Assembly (NCBI RefSeq): GCF_020217425.1 | Contig: NZ_CP084091.1 | Coordinates: 354,159-418,158, forward strand | Direction of reading: 5' to 3' | DNA: 64,000 bases | Source of the DNA: Halomicrobium urmianum | Lineage (GTDB): Archaea; Halobacteriota; Halobacteria; Halobacteriales; Haloarculaceae | The notes under the pieces: model-generated | Database searches by the model: none | Told to the model about the DNA's origin: nothing | What the model saw: the letters and a program-made list of their open reading frames with translations, nothing else | Program-made: the position numbers and the translations under genes | Shown here: positions 9,111 to 17,932 of the stretch, piece by piece | Layout of the letters: every line of letters begins with the position of its first letter | How positions within the stretch are numbered: the stretch's first letter is position 1

Positions 9111-9276
9111 ATTCAGACGGCAAGTCCGACATCCCTCACAGCCTCCTTTAACGCTGGAGCCCCGTTCATTCCAGCCTGCCCACGCCGAGTCAACGACTCG
9201 AAAGCGCAGACATCTGCAACGTACCGCCGTGGTCGACAGTCGGAATGTACTTCATTCGTAGCAGCTAGTATTTGGC

Positions 9277-10065
9277 ATGGAACGCCGCGCCCTCCTCTCT
9301 GCGCTCGGTATCGGAGTAGCGACTCTCGCGGGCTGTACCGACAGTGTCTCCAGTGCAGACGAACCAACGACGAGCGATCAGTCAGCGCTCCCGAAGCAGT
9401 ATCCCGACGGGGCGGGACCGGACTCCGTCAACTTCTCGAGGCTCGATCCGGACGACGATACGGTTCTGCACGCGCCGAGGGACCGGTGGGATTCGTACGC
9501 GATCGTCTACAGTGAACCGCCCGGGCGTCGCCGCGTCGAAGGTGACTACTACGTCAACTCGTCCACCGGAGAAGTGATCTCCGACCTGTGGTACGGCGCG
9601 AAGGACTACCGCAACGGCGATACGTACGCGTACGTCCAGCCTGCGGGCCAGATTCCCGATCATCAGCCGCGCGAGGAGTGGGAATCAGATCCGCAGTTTA
9701 CCTACGACGATGCAACTGACGCTTACTACCGGTACGACCGTCACTACGGTCAGATCGCGCCCACGAATATCGGTCGGCACACGGACATCCTCGACTCCTA
9801 CGACTGGGAGGCAGTCGACACGACGACGCACCACGGCGTCCCCGTCATCACGTACCAGCTATCGGATACAGAGCCCGACGACGCTCGCGTCGCGCCAGCC
9901 GTCGCAGGCTCTCTCAAACTCGGCGTCGAAGACGGAATCATATACGCGTTCGACATCACGCTCGACGCGGAGGGCGAGCCCCGCTATACCTACACTGTTC
10001 GTCCAGCAGCGTTCCCGGACCACGATTGGGTCGAGACGGCCCGAAGAGTCGCCGCTGCGGGTTGA
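9277..10065 (+). CDS. Tat-exported lipoprotein of unknown function
   Basis: A 262-residue protein that starts MERRALLSALGIGVATLAGC. This is a twin-arginine signal ending in a lipobox with Cys20, so it is probably exported folded and anchored by lipid to the outer face. The mature part is rich in D, E, Y and W and forms a beta-rich domain with tyrosine-rich stretches (DAYYRYDRHYGQ). No known enzymatic motif. The stop codon is at 10063-10065 and the 147-bp repeat starts at 10064. Confidence 0.75.
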   Translation: MERRALLSALGIGVATLAGCTDSVSSADEPTTSDQSALPKQYPDGAGPDSVNFSRLDPDDDTVLHAPRDRWDSYAIVYSEPPGRRRVEGDYYVNSSTGEVISDLWYGAKDYRNGDTYAYVQPAGQIPDHQPREEWESDPQFTYDDATDAYYRYDRHYGQIAPTNIGRHTDILDSYDWEAVDTTTHHGVPVITYQLSDTEPDDARVAPAVAGSLKLGVEDGIIYAFDITLDAEGEPRYTYTVRPAAFPDHDWVETARRVAAAG

Positions 10066-10210
10066 GCACCGGTCCCCGCCCAGCATACGCCGAGCGGAGC
10101 GAGGCGTTTCACCGCCGACGCCGTCGAAGACGGCGGAGGCGGCCTTTTTCGCCCACGTTTTTGCCGCGAGCGGTTCGCGCGGAGCGCGAACCCGAGCGGG
10201 AAAAAGGTGG
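10064..10210 (+). repeat. 147-bp interspersed repeat, copy A
   Basis: The block from GAGCACCGGT to AAAAAGGTGG is repeated at 24916-25062 with the same length. Both contain CAGCATACGCCGAGCGGAGC, a tract CCTTTTTCGCCCACG and the perfect inverted repeat GGTTCGCGC-GGA-GCGCGAACC (in the other copy GGTTCGCGCTCCGCGCGAACC). T5 and A5 tracts near each end can pair. It follows the lipoprotein stop directly, so it could act as a transcript end. Confidence 0.85.
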
Positions 10211-10254
10211 CTGAATTGAACGGAAGAGACTTCACCTTCTGAACGAACACCTCC

Positions 10255-10935
10255 GTGTCCCCAGTGCCTCAGAGTTTCATCGCCGAAGTCGTGCTGACTC
10301 ATCCGAACGCCCCATTAGCGCCCACGCTCGCAGCAGTCCCCCACCCGTCGATCACGGAAGAGTCTATTCGCCCAGCGACGACGGCAGACGAGCCGGCCGT
10401 CTTCTATCGGGTAACGGACGTCGAGTTCGACGCTTTCGAGGCGGAACTCGATCGCGACCAGACAGTTGCGGAGTGGGAACAGGCGATGGACTTCGGGGAT
10501 ACGCGGATGTACCGCGTCCAGCTCGCTCCGGCGACGATATTCGTCTCGCCGACGCTCTCCGAACTCGGCATCCACGTCGTCAGTAGCGAAAACGCCGATC
10601 GCGGCTGGCGTTTCCGGCTGGAGACGGGCGACCGGGACCACCTCGGTGCGTTGTGGGACTATTGCCGCGAGACGGACATCCAGTTCGAGCTGGAAGTACT
10701 CCGGAGCTCCGGGGAACAGCCGATGGACGAACAGGTCGGGATCAAAGCAGCGCTGACTGACCGCCAGCAGCAGGTCGCCCGGGTTGCGACCCGGATGGGC
10801 TATTACGAGAAAGGAGGCGCCAGTGCAAGCGATGTCGCCGCCGAGCTCGACATCGCGCCGTCGACGCTGTCGACCCATCTCCGCAGAATCAACGCGACGG
10901 TGTTCGATTCCCTGTTCGCCGCCGAATCGGACTGA
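10255..10935 (+). CDS. Bat-type helix-turn-helix transcription regulator
   Basis: A 226-residue protein with a GTG start at 10255. Residues 1-150 form the sensor-like domain seen in bacterio-opsin-activator (Bat/DmsR) relatives. Residues 160-222 form the HTH_10 domain (LTDRQQQVARVATRMGYYE, then the recognition helix SDVAAELDIAPSTLSTHLRR). Family members activate single nearby operons in response to oxygen, light or electron acceptors. Its target is not evident; the respiratory operon at 19-24.6 kb is one candidate because DmsR regulators belong to this family, but it is 8 kb away. Confidence 0.88.
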   Translation: MSPVPQSFIAEVVLTHPNAPLAPTLAAVPHPSITEESIRPATTADEPAVFYRVTDVEFDAFEAELDRDQTVAEWEQAMDFGDTRMYRVQLAPATIFVSPTLSELGIHVVSSENADRGWRFRLETGDRDHLGALWDYCRETDIQFELEVLRSSGEQPMDEQVGIKAALTDRQQQVARVATRMGYYEKGGASASDVAAELDIAPSTLSTHLRRINATVFDSLFAAESD

Positions 10936-11041
10936 TATCCGCCGCGGTACGATGGACAGCAGACGGCGGCCCCCCTTTCTTAAAACGAGGCGAACTATTC
11001 GACGACACCGTTTGGGAGACGTACGGCGAACCGAGTCGGTA

Positions 11042-11308
11042 ATGGAAGCAGAGGTCCAAACGAAGTCGTCGACCGCAGCAAAGGCCCCGAGTACGATGAT
11101 CGTCGATCGGATCTCCGACCTGGAAGGTCTCGATCCGGAGGAGCTATCCCCGCCGCTGTGTTCGGTGATCGAACCCGAAGCGCTGGATGTACTCTTCCGC
11201 TCCTCGACCGGCGATACGCCCCATACGTCGGGCCACGTGCGCTTCGAATACCGTGGCTACGAGATCCGCGTTCAGAGCGACGGAGAGATCGCGGTTCTCA
11301 ATCGCTAG
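11042..11308 (+). CDS. HalOD1 output-domain protein
   Basis: Eighty-eight residues from the ATG at 11042; the frame is open upstream but only this part has the family pattern. IVDRISDLEGLDPEELSPPL and the final strand pair YRGYEIRVQSDGEIAVLNR are characteristic of Halobacterial output domain 1. Such small proteins accompany haloarchaeal signalling genes, and their biochemical role is unknown. A second HalOD1 gene is at 38043. Confidence 0.8.
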   Translation: MEAEVQTKSSTAAKAPSTMIVDRISDLEGLDPEELSPPLCSVIEPEALDVLFRSSTGDTPHTSGHVRFEYRGYEIRVQSDGEIAVLNR

Positions 11309-11561
11309 GGGATCGGCAACGTGGGCCCCGCGAAGTGGTACCTGCGGCGGGTAATACCTCCTTGACACGGGAGGACGTGAACTCCTGCGAGATGAGACCC
11401 CTTCCGGGCAGCAACGAATTCGTAACGTGAAAACCTCGAGCAATGAGTGGTTTCGATAGCAGCCTGACAAAAGTTCCCGACTTAGATGGTCAAGCCTCTC
11501 GAAGTACGAGTGCGATCTGCAGACACGTAGCACGCTACTGCGTCACCAGGAGGGACGAAGT

Positions 11562-12776
11562 GTGACGGCAACCGAAGTGTCCGACGCGCACGAGGGGGCC
11601 CTCGATTCCGCGCAGGGGTGGCTGATCGTCGGGCTCGGCATCTGCATCCTCACGGCGATCTGGGGGGCAGTCTTCACCTTCACCGTCTATGCCGATCGTC
11701 TCGCCGCGACGTTCGGACTCTCCGCGTTGCAGGTCTCGTCGGTCTTTTCGATCACGACTGCAGTGTTCCTCATGGCCGGTGGCCTCTTCGGCGTGTTCGC
11801 CGCCCGGTTCCCTCTCCGGCCCGTCCTCGCAGCGATCGGCATCGGCCTCGTTGTCACCACTGCGCTCCTGCAGATCGTCGAGTCGTATCTCGGCGTCGTT
11901 GCCGTGTTTCTCCTCCTCGGCATGGCGGGCGGTACCGCGTTCACGGTCGTCGTTTCGCTCGCACCGCAGTGGTTCGATGTCTATCGAGGGCTCGCGACGA
12001 GTCTCACGATGACAGGCATCGGGCTCGGCCCGCTGGTGCTGCCGTCGGTCTGGCTCTGGCTGTTCGACCAGACCGGTTTCCGTTCCGCCTTCACCGTCGT
12101 CGTTGGTGTGAACGCCGGTCTCGTGTTCGTATCGAGCCTCGTCTACCATCGACCGCCACGAGACACGCAGACAGCGACCACAGTCGACGCCGCGTGGCTC
12201 CGTACGAGAATCAGCAACGCGCGGTTTCTCGGCACGGCGATCGGGTTCGCACTCGCTTTTAGCTGGTACTACGTGCTCTCCGCTCACCTCGTCGACATTC
12301 TCACAGCGAACGGTATCCAGGTGAGTGTCGCCGCCGCCGGACTCAGTCTCATCGGTGGCATCAGCGTCTTCACCCGCGTCGGGGGCGGAATCGTCGGGGA
12401 CCGCGTGGGTCAGCGTGAAACCTTCGTGACGAGCGCCGCCCTCGCCGGCCTCTGTGCGTTCGTGTTTCCATTTGTTCACTCGAACCGTCTGCTATACGGC
12501 GTTCTCTTCGGGTTCGGTATCGCCCTCGGCCCGCTCGCCTCGCTCTGGTCGCCGATCGTTCTCACCCGCTTCGGATCCGACAACGCGACCGCGACAGTCG
12601 GCTTGATCAACGTCGCCGTGGCCGGTTCCGCGTTCTTCGCACCGTTCGTTGCAACCGCGCTCCATCGCGTGACCGGCGGGTCCGTTCTGCCTCTCGTTCT
12701 GCTCGGTGCTATTACCGTCCTCGGGGCGACCCTCTTCTACTGGGGCACGACTCCGGCGAGCGGTAATTCGGCTTGA
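11562..12776 (+). CDS. MFS transporter
   Basis: A 404-residue carrier with twelve predicted helices and a GTG start at 11562. The N-terminal half has the MFS pattern (GAVFTFTVYADRLAATFGLS, GLFGVFAARFPLRPVLAAIG) and the middle loop is short. The family branch with a long-chain-free N-terminus and the motif GMAGGTAFTVVVSLAPQWFD resembles monocarboxylate/oxalate carriers (OFA-like). Substrate is unknown. A 250-bp gap precedes it in which I see nothing. Confidence 0.88.
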   Translation: MTATEVSDAHEGALDSAQGWLIVGLGICILTAIWGAVFTFTVYADRLAATFGLSALQVSSVFSITTAVFLMAGGLFGVFAARFPLRPVLAAIGIGLVVTTALLQIVESYLGVVAVFLLLGMAGGTAFTVVVSLAPQWFDVYRGLATSLTMTGIGLGPLVLPSVWLWLFDQTGFRSAFTVVVGVNAGLVFVSSLVYHRPPRDTQTATTVDAAWLRTRISNARFLGTAIGFALAFSWYYVLSAHLVDILTANGIQVSVAAAGLSLIGGISVFTRVGGGIVGDRVGQRETFVTSAALAGLCAFVFPFVHSNRLLYGVLFGFGIALGPLASLWSPIVLTRFGSDNATATVGLINVAVAGSAFFAPFVATALHRVTGGSVLPLVLLGAITVLGATLFYWGTTPASGNSA

Positions 12777-12859
12777 CCGTCCCGGTGCACCCACGTGATT
12801 GGTTGCGGGCGCACCGACCAGTGCCAGCAGATCGTCTGACCTCAATCGGAGCTAACGGG

Positions 12860-14782
12860 TCACGGATGGCTGATCTCGAGCGTCCAGTTGCCGTCTGCCT
12901 CGACGTTGATCCAGGCGGGGCCGCCGGCCTTGTACGACCGCGAGTTCGAGAACTCGCCGCTGCGGTGGACGATGACCTCGCGACTGCCGTCCGCACCGTA
13001 GCCGTCGACGATGAACGTACCGTCGCCGTCGTGTGTCGCGACGATCCTGACGTCGCGCTCCGTCCACAGCGGGCCGACGAACGCCGAGCCCGTGCCGGAC
13101 GCCTCGACGGGGAGGTCCTCGAGGTCGTCAGCGTGGACTGCGGGCTGGGAGAGGTCGATCGACCACTCGCCGTCGGCGTCGACCTCGAGCCTGTAGGTGT
13201 CGTCATCGACGGCCATGATCGATTCGCCGCTCTCGTTTCCGGACGTGGTCAGCAGGTTCTCGCTCCGTCCGAGCCCATCGGGTTTCGTCACGTCGACGGC
13301 GATCGCCTCGCCGTCGTGGGAGACGGTCGCGACGACGACGCCGTCGTCGAGCTCGAAGGTCGGCGACTCGCCCGAGCCAGTCCCTTCGAACGTGTGGGAC
13401 TGGCCCGCCTCGAGGACGGTTCCGCTCGGGCGCGTTCCGACCGAGGGTTCGTCGCCGTCGAGGTCGAGCGTCCCGTCGACGAGATCGGAGGGGGTGACAA
13501 CGTCGAGGTTGCGGTGTTCGATGTGATCGAGCAACAGTCCGAAGTCGTCGAGCGACATCCGGTTCCCGCTGTCCACGTCTTCCGAGTCGACGATCCGCGG
13601 AATCCGCAACACGGTGAGCAGGTCGTACTGGTCGGAGATGTTGAGGTGGCGGCGAACGCCGGTGTGAAGCGCGGGCCCCCAGATGAACGGGATCACGTGC
13701 ATCTCGGTCGGCGGCACGCCGGTCGTCCCGGCGCTGTAGAGGAACGTCGACTCGTGGACGTCCCTGGCGACGTCGTAGGTCGTCGAATCCATTCGCCCGT
13801 CGGGAACGAACAGGTGGCGCGCCCCGTCCTCGAAGCCCTCGCTCGCGAGCGCGTCGCGCGCGTTCTCGAGGACCGATCGCTGCTGGTCTGCGGACTGGTC
13901 CGGCAGGGGCGTCGACACCGATGGGAGCGAACAGACGTCCCAGCCGCGGTCGCTGAGCTCGCTGAGTTCGTCGAGCCCCATGCGACCGCTGTCGCCGATT
14001 TGCTCGGGGGAGACCGGGACAGCACCACTCCAGTCGCGTTCCGCGAGCATCTCGGCGGCAATCTCGTAGTGCGATTCGTGGCCGCCGTGGAACGCGAGCA
14101 CCACCGCGCCGTTGCTCGCCGATTCGGTTCGCCGGAGGTCGTCGACCAGCAGTTTGCTCGGTCCGTCCTCTGGTCCGTCCACGACGATGTTGATGCCGGT
14201 GACGTTCGAGAGATCCGGTTCGTCACCGGGTTTTTGCTGGTAGCCACAGTCCATTCGGAACCAGCCGTCGTACTCGTCCGGCACCACGCGAATGCTCGAG
14301 AGGCGCTCGCGCTGCGTCGGCGCGAGGAACTCGACGAAGATGCGATCGGCGGACGCCGGCTTGACCGCCATCGAGACGTCCCACCCCTCGAGATCGAGTC
14401 CGTCCGGGAACCGGAGCTCCACGCCGGCCGTTCCCTCGTCGCTCTCGATGACCGCCGCCTGCGATCCGCGTCGCGCCTCGTCGGGGGCGGCCGAGACCTC
14501 GCCGGTTCGTGGGGTCAACTCCTCGAGCGTCTCGAAGTCGAAGAGGAGCTCGCCGGATTCGATGGCAGGCCAGGTCGTGGAACCGGTGGCCGTGTCGTCC
14601 GTGGCGGTACTGGTTTCGTTCCCGCCGGCGGCGGTGCCGTCCGGAGTTTCGTCCCCGCCGGCAGCGCCGTCCGAAAGTACGTCAATACAGCCCGCGAGCG
14701 TCGTCGATACAGCGCCGGCACCGAGTGTGGCCAGTAGTTGCCGGCGAGACGAGCCGTCGTCCGAACCGCGTTCGGATACCAT
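12860..14782 (-). CDS. Tat lipoprotein with polysaccharide-deacetylase-like domain lacking catalytic motifs
   Basis: A 640-residue protein. The Tat signal SSRRQLLATLGAGAVSTTLAGC gives a lipid-anchored Cys near residue 32, followed by a T/D/G-rich linker. Residues 75-210 form a beta-sandwich module and residues 215-430 a NodB-like barrel. In place of the NodB motif TFDDG it has AFHGGH, and in place of the metal-binding SHTxxH motif it has SLPSVS, so the zinc site and base are missing. The C-terminal 200 residues hold two similar beta modules, each with a WSI/WTLEI strand. It is probably a carbohydrate-binding or structural surface protein rather than an enzyme; the family call is known, the inactivity is inferred. 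Confidence 0.8.
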   Translation of the reverse strand: MVSERGSDDGSSRRQLLATLGAGAVSTTLAGCIDVLSDGAAGGDETPDGTAAGGNETSTATDDTATGSTTWPAIESGELLFDFETLEELTPRTGEVSAAPDEARRGSQAAVIESDEGTAGVELRFPDGLDLEGWDVSMAVKPASADRIFVEFLAPTQRERLSSIRVVPDEYDGWFRMDCGYQQKPGDEPDLSNVTGINIVVDGPEDGPSKLLVDDLRRTESASNGAVVLAFHGGHESHYEIAAEMLAERDWSGAVPVSPEQIGDSGRMGLDELSELSDRGWDVCSLPSVSTPLPDQSADQQRSVLENARDALASEGFEDGARHLFVPDGRMDSTTYDVARDVHESTFLYSAGTTGVPPTEMHVIPFIWGPALHTGVRRHLNISDQYDLLTVLRIPRIVDSEDVDSGNRMSLDDFGLLLDHIEHRNLDVVTPSDLVDGTLDLDGDEPSVGTRPSGTVLEAGQSHTFEGTGSGESPTFELDDGVVVATVSHDGEAIAVDVTKPDGLGRSENLLTTSGNESGESIMAVDDDTYRLEVDADGEWSIDLSQPAVHADDLEDLPVEASGTGSAFVGPLWTERDVRIVATHDGDGTFIVDGYGADGSREVIVHRSGEFSNSRSYKAGGPAWINVEADGNWTLEISHP

Positions 14783-14837
14783 TACCCAGACGATGCCGCG
14801 TCGGGACCGTCATTATTGTGTGGATAAACGGGGGAGA

Positions 14838-14858
14838 GATTTGCTGACTCAGCAAATC
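14838..14858. promoter_or_regulatory. Perfect 21-bp palindrome, candidate operator 1
   Basis: Arms GATTTGCTGA and TCAGCAAATC around a single C, 42 bases before the ATG at 14900. The same palindrome with a GGT centre sits before the HTH gene at 17876. Two such rare perfect palindromes upstream of two transcription units fit one dimeric regulator. Confidence 0.6.
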
Positions 14859-14899
14859 GGAGTTGGACATTTCAACCATCACTGCATCGGTACACCTGG

Positions 14900-15358
14900 A
14901 TGTCACCGAGCGATTCGATCAGGAGACACCTGCCGACCCTCTCCGAAGCGGTCTCGTACCCCTTCGAGACGTGGCGGGGAACGATCGGGCTGGTACTCGC
15001 GACGTACGTGTTGTTGCTCCTGAGCGCGACGCCCGAATTCCCGCTCCCGACGCTCGGCGACGGCCTCTCCTGGCTCGAGTACGTCGTCGTCTCGCTTACG
15101 GAACCGGTCTACCGGACCGACGGCTGGACCGGGCTCGGGATCGGCGTCCTCTATGCCCTGCTCTCGGGCGCTGCAGTCGTCAACGCCGTCGCGCAACTGC
15201 GGGTCGCCGACCGCTCGAGTCGCACCAATCTCTCCGGCGTGGGGCCGGGACTCCTCGCGTCGGGCCGTGCGAGTTGTGGCGCCGGACTCCTCGGCTTTTT
15301 CCCGGAGCGGGCGGGCTATCCCGAACGACGTGCGCTCACGACGGAGGCGACGCGATGA
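14900..15358 (+). CDS. Cysteine-containing membrane protein (first of pair)
   Basis: A 152-residue protein with three membrane helices (TIGLVLATYVLLLLS, LEYVVVSLTEPVY, GLGIGVLYALLSGAAVVNAVAQ). Near the end is GVGPGLLASGRASCGAGLLG. In related haloarchaeal membrane proteins this place usually reads GCxxCG and is followed by two more helices. Here the first Cys is replaced by Arg and the tail is a short basic sequence, so a C-terminal truncation or frameshift near 15300 is possible. The stop overlaps the next start (ATGA), indicating translational coupling. Function unknown. Confidence 0.65.
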   Translation: MSPSDSIRRHLPTLSEAVSYPFETWRGTIGLVLATYVLLLLSATPEFPLPTLGDGLSWLEYVVVSLTEPVYRTDGWTGLGIGVLYALLSGAAVVNAVAQLRVADRSSRTNLSGVGPGLLASGRASCGAGLLGFFPERAGYPERRALTTEATR

Positions 15359-15837
15359 CGGGACGGCGATTCGGCCGCCAGATCCGATCGGACCGGCGAG
15401 CGATCGGCCGGGGAATCGCGGTCGGAATCGGCGTCTTCGTGTTGTTCGGGCTCGTTACTGGCCTCGTCCCGAACCCGCTGTACGTCCGGATGGTCCCGCG
15501 GACCCCGGTCGATTACCTGTTCCTGACGCTGACCGCGCTGCTGGCGGGCGTCTACGCCGCACAGCGGGTGGCGACCGACGTTCCCCAGGCCGGACTCGAG
15601 GGCGAAGACGGGAGCTCGAGCAGCGAGGATCGGTGGGCGATGGGTGGGCTGGTCGGTGGCTTTCTGGCCGTCGGCTGTCCGATCTGTAACGTCTTCCTGC
15701 TCGCGCTGTTCAGTTCGTCTGCGCTCATGACCTACTTCGATCCGCTTCGGCCGCTGCTCGGCGTCGTCTCCGTGGCGCTGCTGGCGGGGTTGATCTACGC
15801 CCGCCACAAACGCACGTGCCCGACCTGCGCCACGTGA
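15355..15837 (+). CDS. Cysteine-containing membrane protein (second of pair)
   Basis: A 160-residue protein with about four helices. The third helix carries GGFLAVGCPICNVFLLALF, a CxxC inside the membrane, and the C-terminus ends in HKRTCPTCAT, a second CxxC. This is the reverse of a soluble thioredoxin and recalls membrane thiol/disulfide or metal-handling proteins. It is coupled to the gene at 14900 by an ATGA overlap. No named family can be given with confidence; redox or metal transfer is inference from the paired CxxC motifs. Confidence 0.7.
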   Translation: MTGRRFGRQIRSDRRAIGRGIAVGIGVFVLFGLVTGLVPNPLYVRMVPRTPVDYLFLTLTALLAGVYAAQRVATDVPQAGLEGEDGSSSSEDRWAMGGLVGGFLAVGCPICNVFLLALFSSSALMTYFDPLRPLLGVVSVALLAGLIYARHKRTCPTCAT

Positions 15838-16055
15838 TCGCGGACGCTCAGACGGTCTGCTGTGACGGTTTACTGTCGCACCCGCAGGACGAGTCGAGGG
15901 CGCGCCGGAAGTGACTGACGGGAGTCCGTATCGCTCAGAGTCCGTCCAGTCGCCGGGTTCGGTCTCGCGACACTCCTCTTTCGCCTCGCGCTCGCGTGGC
16001 CAGAGCGCTCGTCAAACGCCAAAACGAATGCGTGATTCCCGTGGTCGTGTCGAGA

Positions 16056-17816
16056 TCAGTTCGTGGGTACGGACTGTTCGACGGACGTCTGTTCCGTCGA
16101 GACGTCTTTTTCGACGACGAGGTCCTCGAGGACGAGGACGTCCAGTCCCATCCCGTAGAAGTCCTTGATCGCCTGCGTCGGCGTCCGGACGATCGGTTCG
16201 GCGTGGTCGTTGAACGACGTGTTGAGGACGACTGGGACGCCAGTGATGTCGGCGAACTCGGAGATGAGTCGGTGATAGCGCGGGTGCTGGTCCTCGCGAA
16301 CGGTCTGGGGCCGCGTCGAGTCGTCGGCGGGGTGCAAGACGGCCTCGAGGTCGTCGGTCTTCGACGGCCGGACGTCGTCGGCGTCAATCATGAACGGTGC
16401 CGGCCCGCCGTCGACGAGATACTCCTCGGCAGCCGACTCGAGCAGCGACGGCGCGAACGGACGCCACTCCTCGCGATGTTTGACGAACCGGTTGACCCGA
16501 TCGCGGGACGCAGCGGTTCGTGGATCGGCGAGGATGCTTCTGGCGCCGAGCGCCCGGGGTCCCATCTCCATCCGTCCCTGGAACCAGCCGACGAGGTCAC
16601 CGTCCGCGAGCCGTTCGGCGACGTACCGCTCAAGGTCGTCCGGCTCTGCGTACTCGATCTTGTTCGTCTCGAGTGTCGATCGGATCTCGTCGGTCGCGTA
16701 CTCGGGGCCGAGGTAGACGTCGGTCTGGCGGTCGACCTCCGCCGGGCGCTGCTGCGACCAGCCCGCACCGAGGGCGAGGCCGGCGTCGTGAGCGACGGGT
16801 TGGATGAAGGCGTCGTCGACGACCGGCGATTCCTGGACGCGCTGGTTCAGCTTGCAGTTGAGCGCGACCCCGCCGGCGAGCGCGACGTTGGTGGTGTCGA
16901 AGCGCTCGACCGCCGACTCCGCGATGTCGACGACGGTCTCCTCGAGCAGTTTCTGGGCCGTGTGCGCGAGGTCTTTCTCCCACTGGTCGAACGACCCGGG
17001 CGACTCCTTTCGGGGTCGGCCGAAGGCGCGCTCGAGCGTCTCGACGCCGTAGCCAGTCCCCCATCGCTTCGTCAGGTCGGTGACGTCGTAGTCGACGCCC
17101 GTGTCGATCAGACTCCGGAGGGCGGATTCGATCTCGGGGTTGTCGTCTCCGTACGGCGCGAGTCCCATCACCTTCCCTTCGCCGTTGAACATGCGATAGC
17201 CGAGATACTCCGTCACGGCCGCGAAGAAGAGGCCGAGGCTGTTGGGGTGTTCGTACGTGCGCACGCGCTGCAGCCCGGTTCTGTCGGCGTACCAGACGAC
17301 CGTCGCGTCGTACTCGCCCTTTGCGTCGACGGTGAGGACGATCCCCTCGTCGAAGCCCGAGGGGTGGAACGCACTCGCGGCGTGACAGCGGTGATGTGGG
17401 ACCGTTTCGATCGGTGGCAGCGGCGTGCCGAACGACTCGAGGCGGGATTCGATCTGTCGCGTCGGCACGAAGCGGCTCCGAACCTGGCTGACGAGCGTTC
17501 CTTCCAGTGCGGAGAGCTTTCGGCCGAGCCCGGGCGCTCGAATCGCGTCGGTCAGGTAGTGGGAGGCGATCTCGCTGCGGAGTGACGGATCGTAGGGGAG
17601 GAGGATGCGATCGATCTCCGCGATCTCCAGGTCGCGATAGTCGAGACAGGCCTGAATCGCACGGTCGGGGAACGTCTCAGTGGCGTGTTTCTCCCGCGTG
17701 TATCGTTCCTCTTCGACGCCGAACACGGGCGTCCCGTCTTCGAAGAGGACGGCGCTCGGATCGTGTTGGCCGTACAGTCCGATCGCGGGTTTAAATGCGA
17801 GGTGGTAGTCCGTCAT
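16056..17816 (-). CDS. Carbamoyltransferase (NodU/CmcH family)
   Basis: A 586-residue enzyme. The N-terminal ATPase-like (Kae1/YrdC-type) half has HDPSAVLFEDG near residue 18, the metal-binding HHRCHAASAF near 140 and ALAGGVALNCKLNQR near 310. The C-terminal carbamoyl-transfer half has GRMEMGPRALGARSILADPR near 425 and ends with VVLNTSFN. These enzymes use carbamoyl phosphate and ATP to carbamoylate sugars or other hydroxyl groups. There is no biosynthetic cluster next to it, so the acceptor is unknown. A 220-bp gap downstream (15838-16055) shows nothing. Confidence 0.93.
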   Translation of the reverse strand: MTDYHLAFKPAIGLYGQHDPSAVLFEDGTPVFGVEEERYTREKHATETFPDRAIQACLDYRDLEIAEIDRILLPYDPSLRSEIASHYLTDAIRAPGLGRKLSALEGTLVSQVRSRFVPTRQIESRLESFGTPLPPIETVPHHRCHAASAFHPSGFDEGIVLTVDAKGEYDATVVWYADRTGLQRVRTYEHPNSLGLFFAAVTEYLGYRMFNGEGKVMGLAPYGDDNPEIESALRSLIDTGVDYDVTDLTKRWGTGYGVETLERAFGRPRKESPGSFDQWEKDLAHTAQKLLEETVVDIAESAVERFDTTNVALAGGVALNCKLNQRVQESPVVDDAFIQPVAHDAGLALGAGWSQQRPAEVDRQTDVYLGPEYATDEIRSTLETNKIEYAEPDDLERYVAERLADGDLVGWFQGRMEMGPRALGARSILADPRTAASRDRVNRFVKHREEWRPFAPSLLESAAEEYLVDGGPAPFMIDADDVRPSKTDDLEAVLHPADDSTRPQTVREDQHPRYHRLISEFADITGVPVVLNTSFNDHAEPIVRTPTQAIKDFYGMGLDVLVLEDLVVEKDVSTEQTSVEQSVPTN

Positions 17817-17875
17817 AGTTCTGCGATTGTGACGCTATCCTAGTCGACGCCGAGGGGCTTCAAGACAGCCACGGC

Positions 17876-17896
17876 GATTTGCTGGGTCAGCAAATC
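17876..17896. promoter_or_regulatory. Palindrome, candidate operator 2
   Basis: GATTTGCTG and CAGCAAATC around GGT, 9-bp perfect arms. It ends 36 bases before the GTG at 17933 chosen as the start of the HTH gene. It matches the palindrome at 14838. The position fits autoregulation by the HTH protein. Confidence 0.6.
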
Positions 17897-17932
17897 GTGG
17901 CCTATTTGGCAACCAACGACGGTGTATACCGT

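Noticed and set aside
12773..14737. 654-codon plus-strand frame
   Set aside because: Antisense shadow of the Tat lipoprotein gene, rich in R, V, D and without domains.
15996..17585. 529-codon plus-strand frame
   Set aside because: Antisense shadow of the carbamoyltransferase gene.
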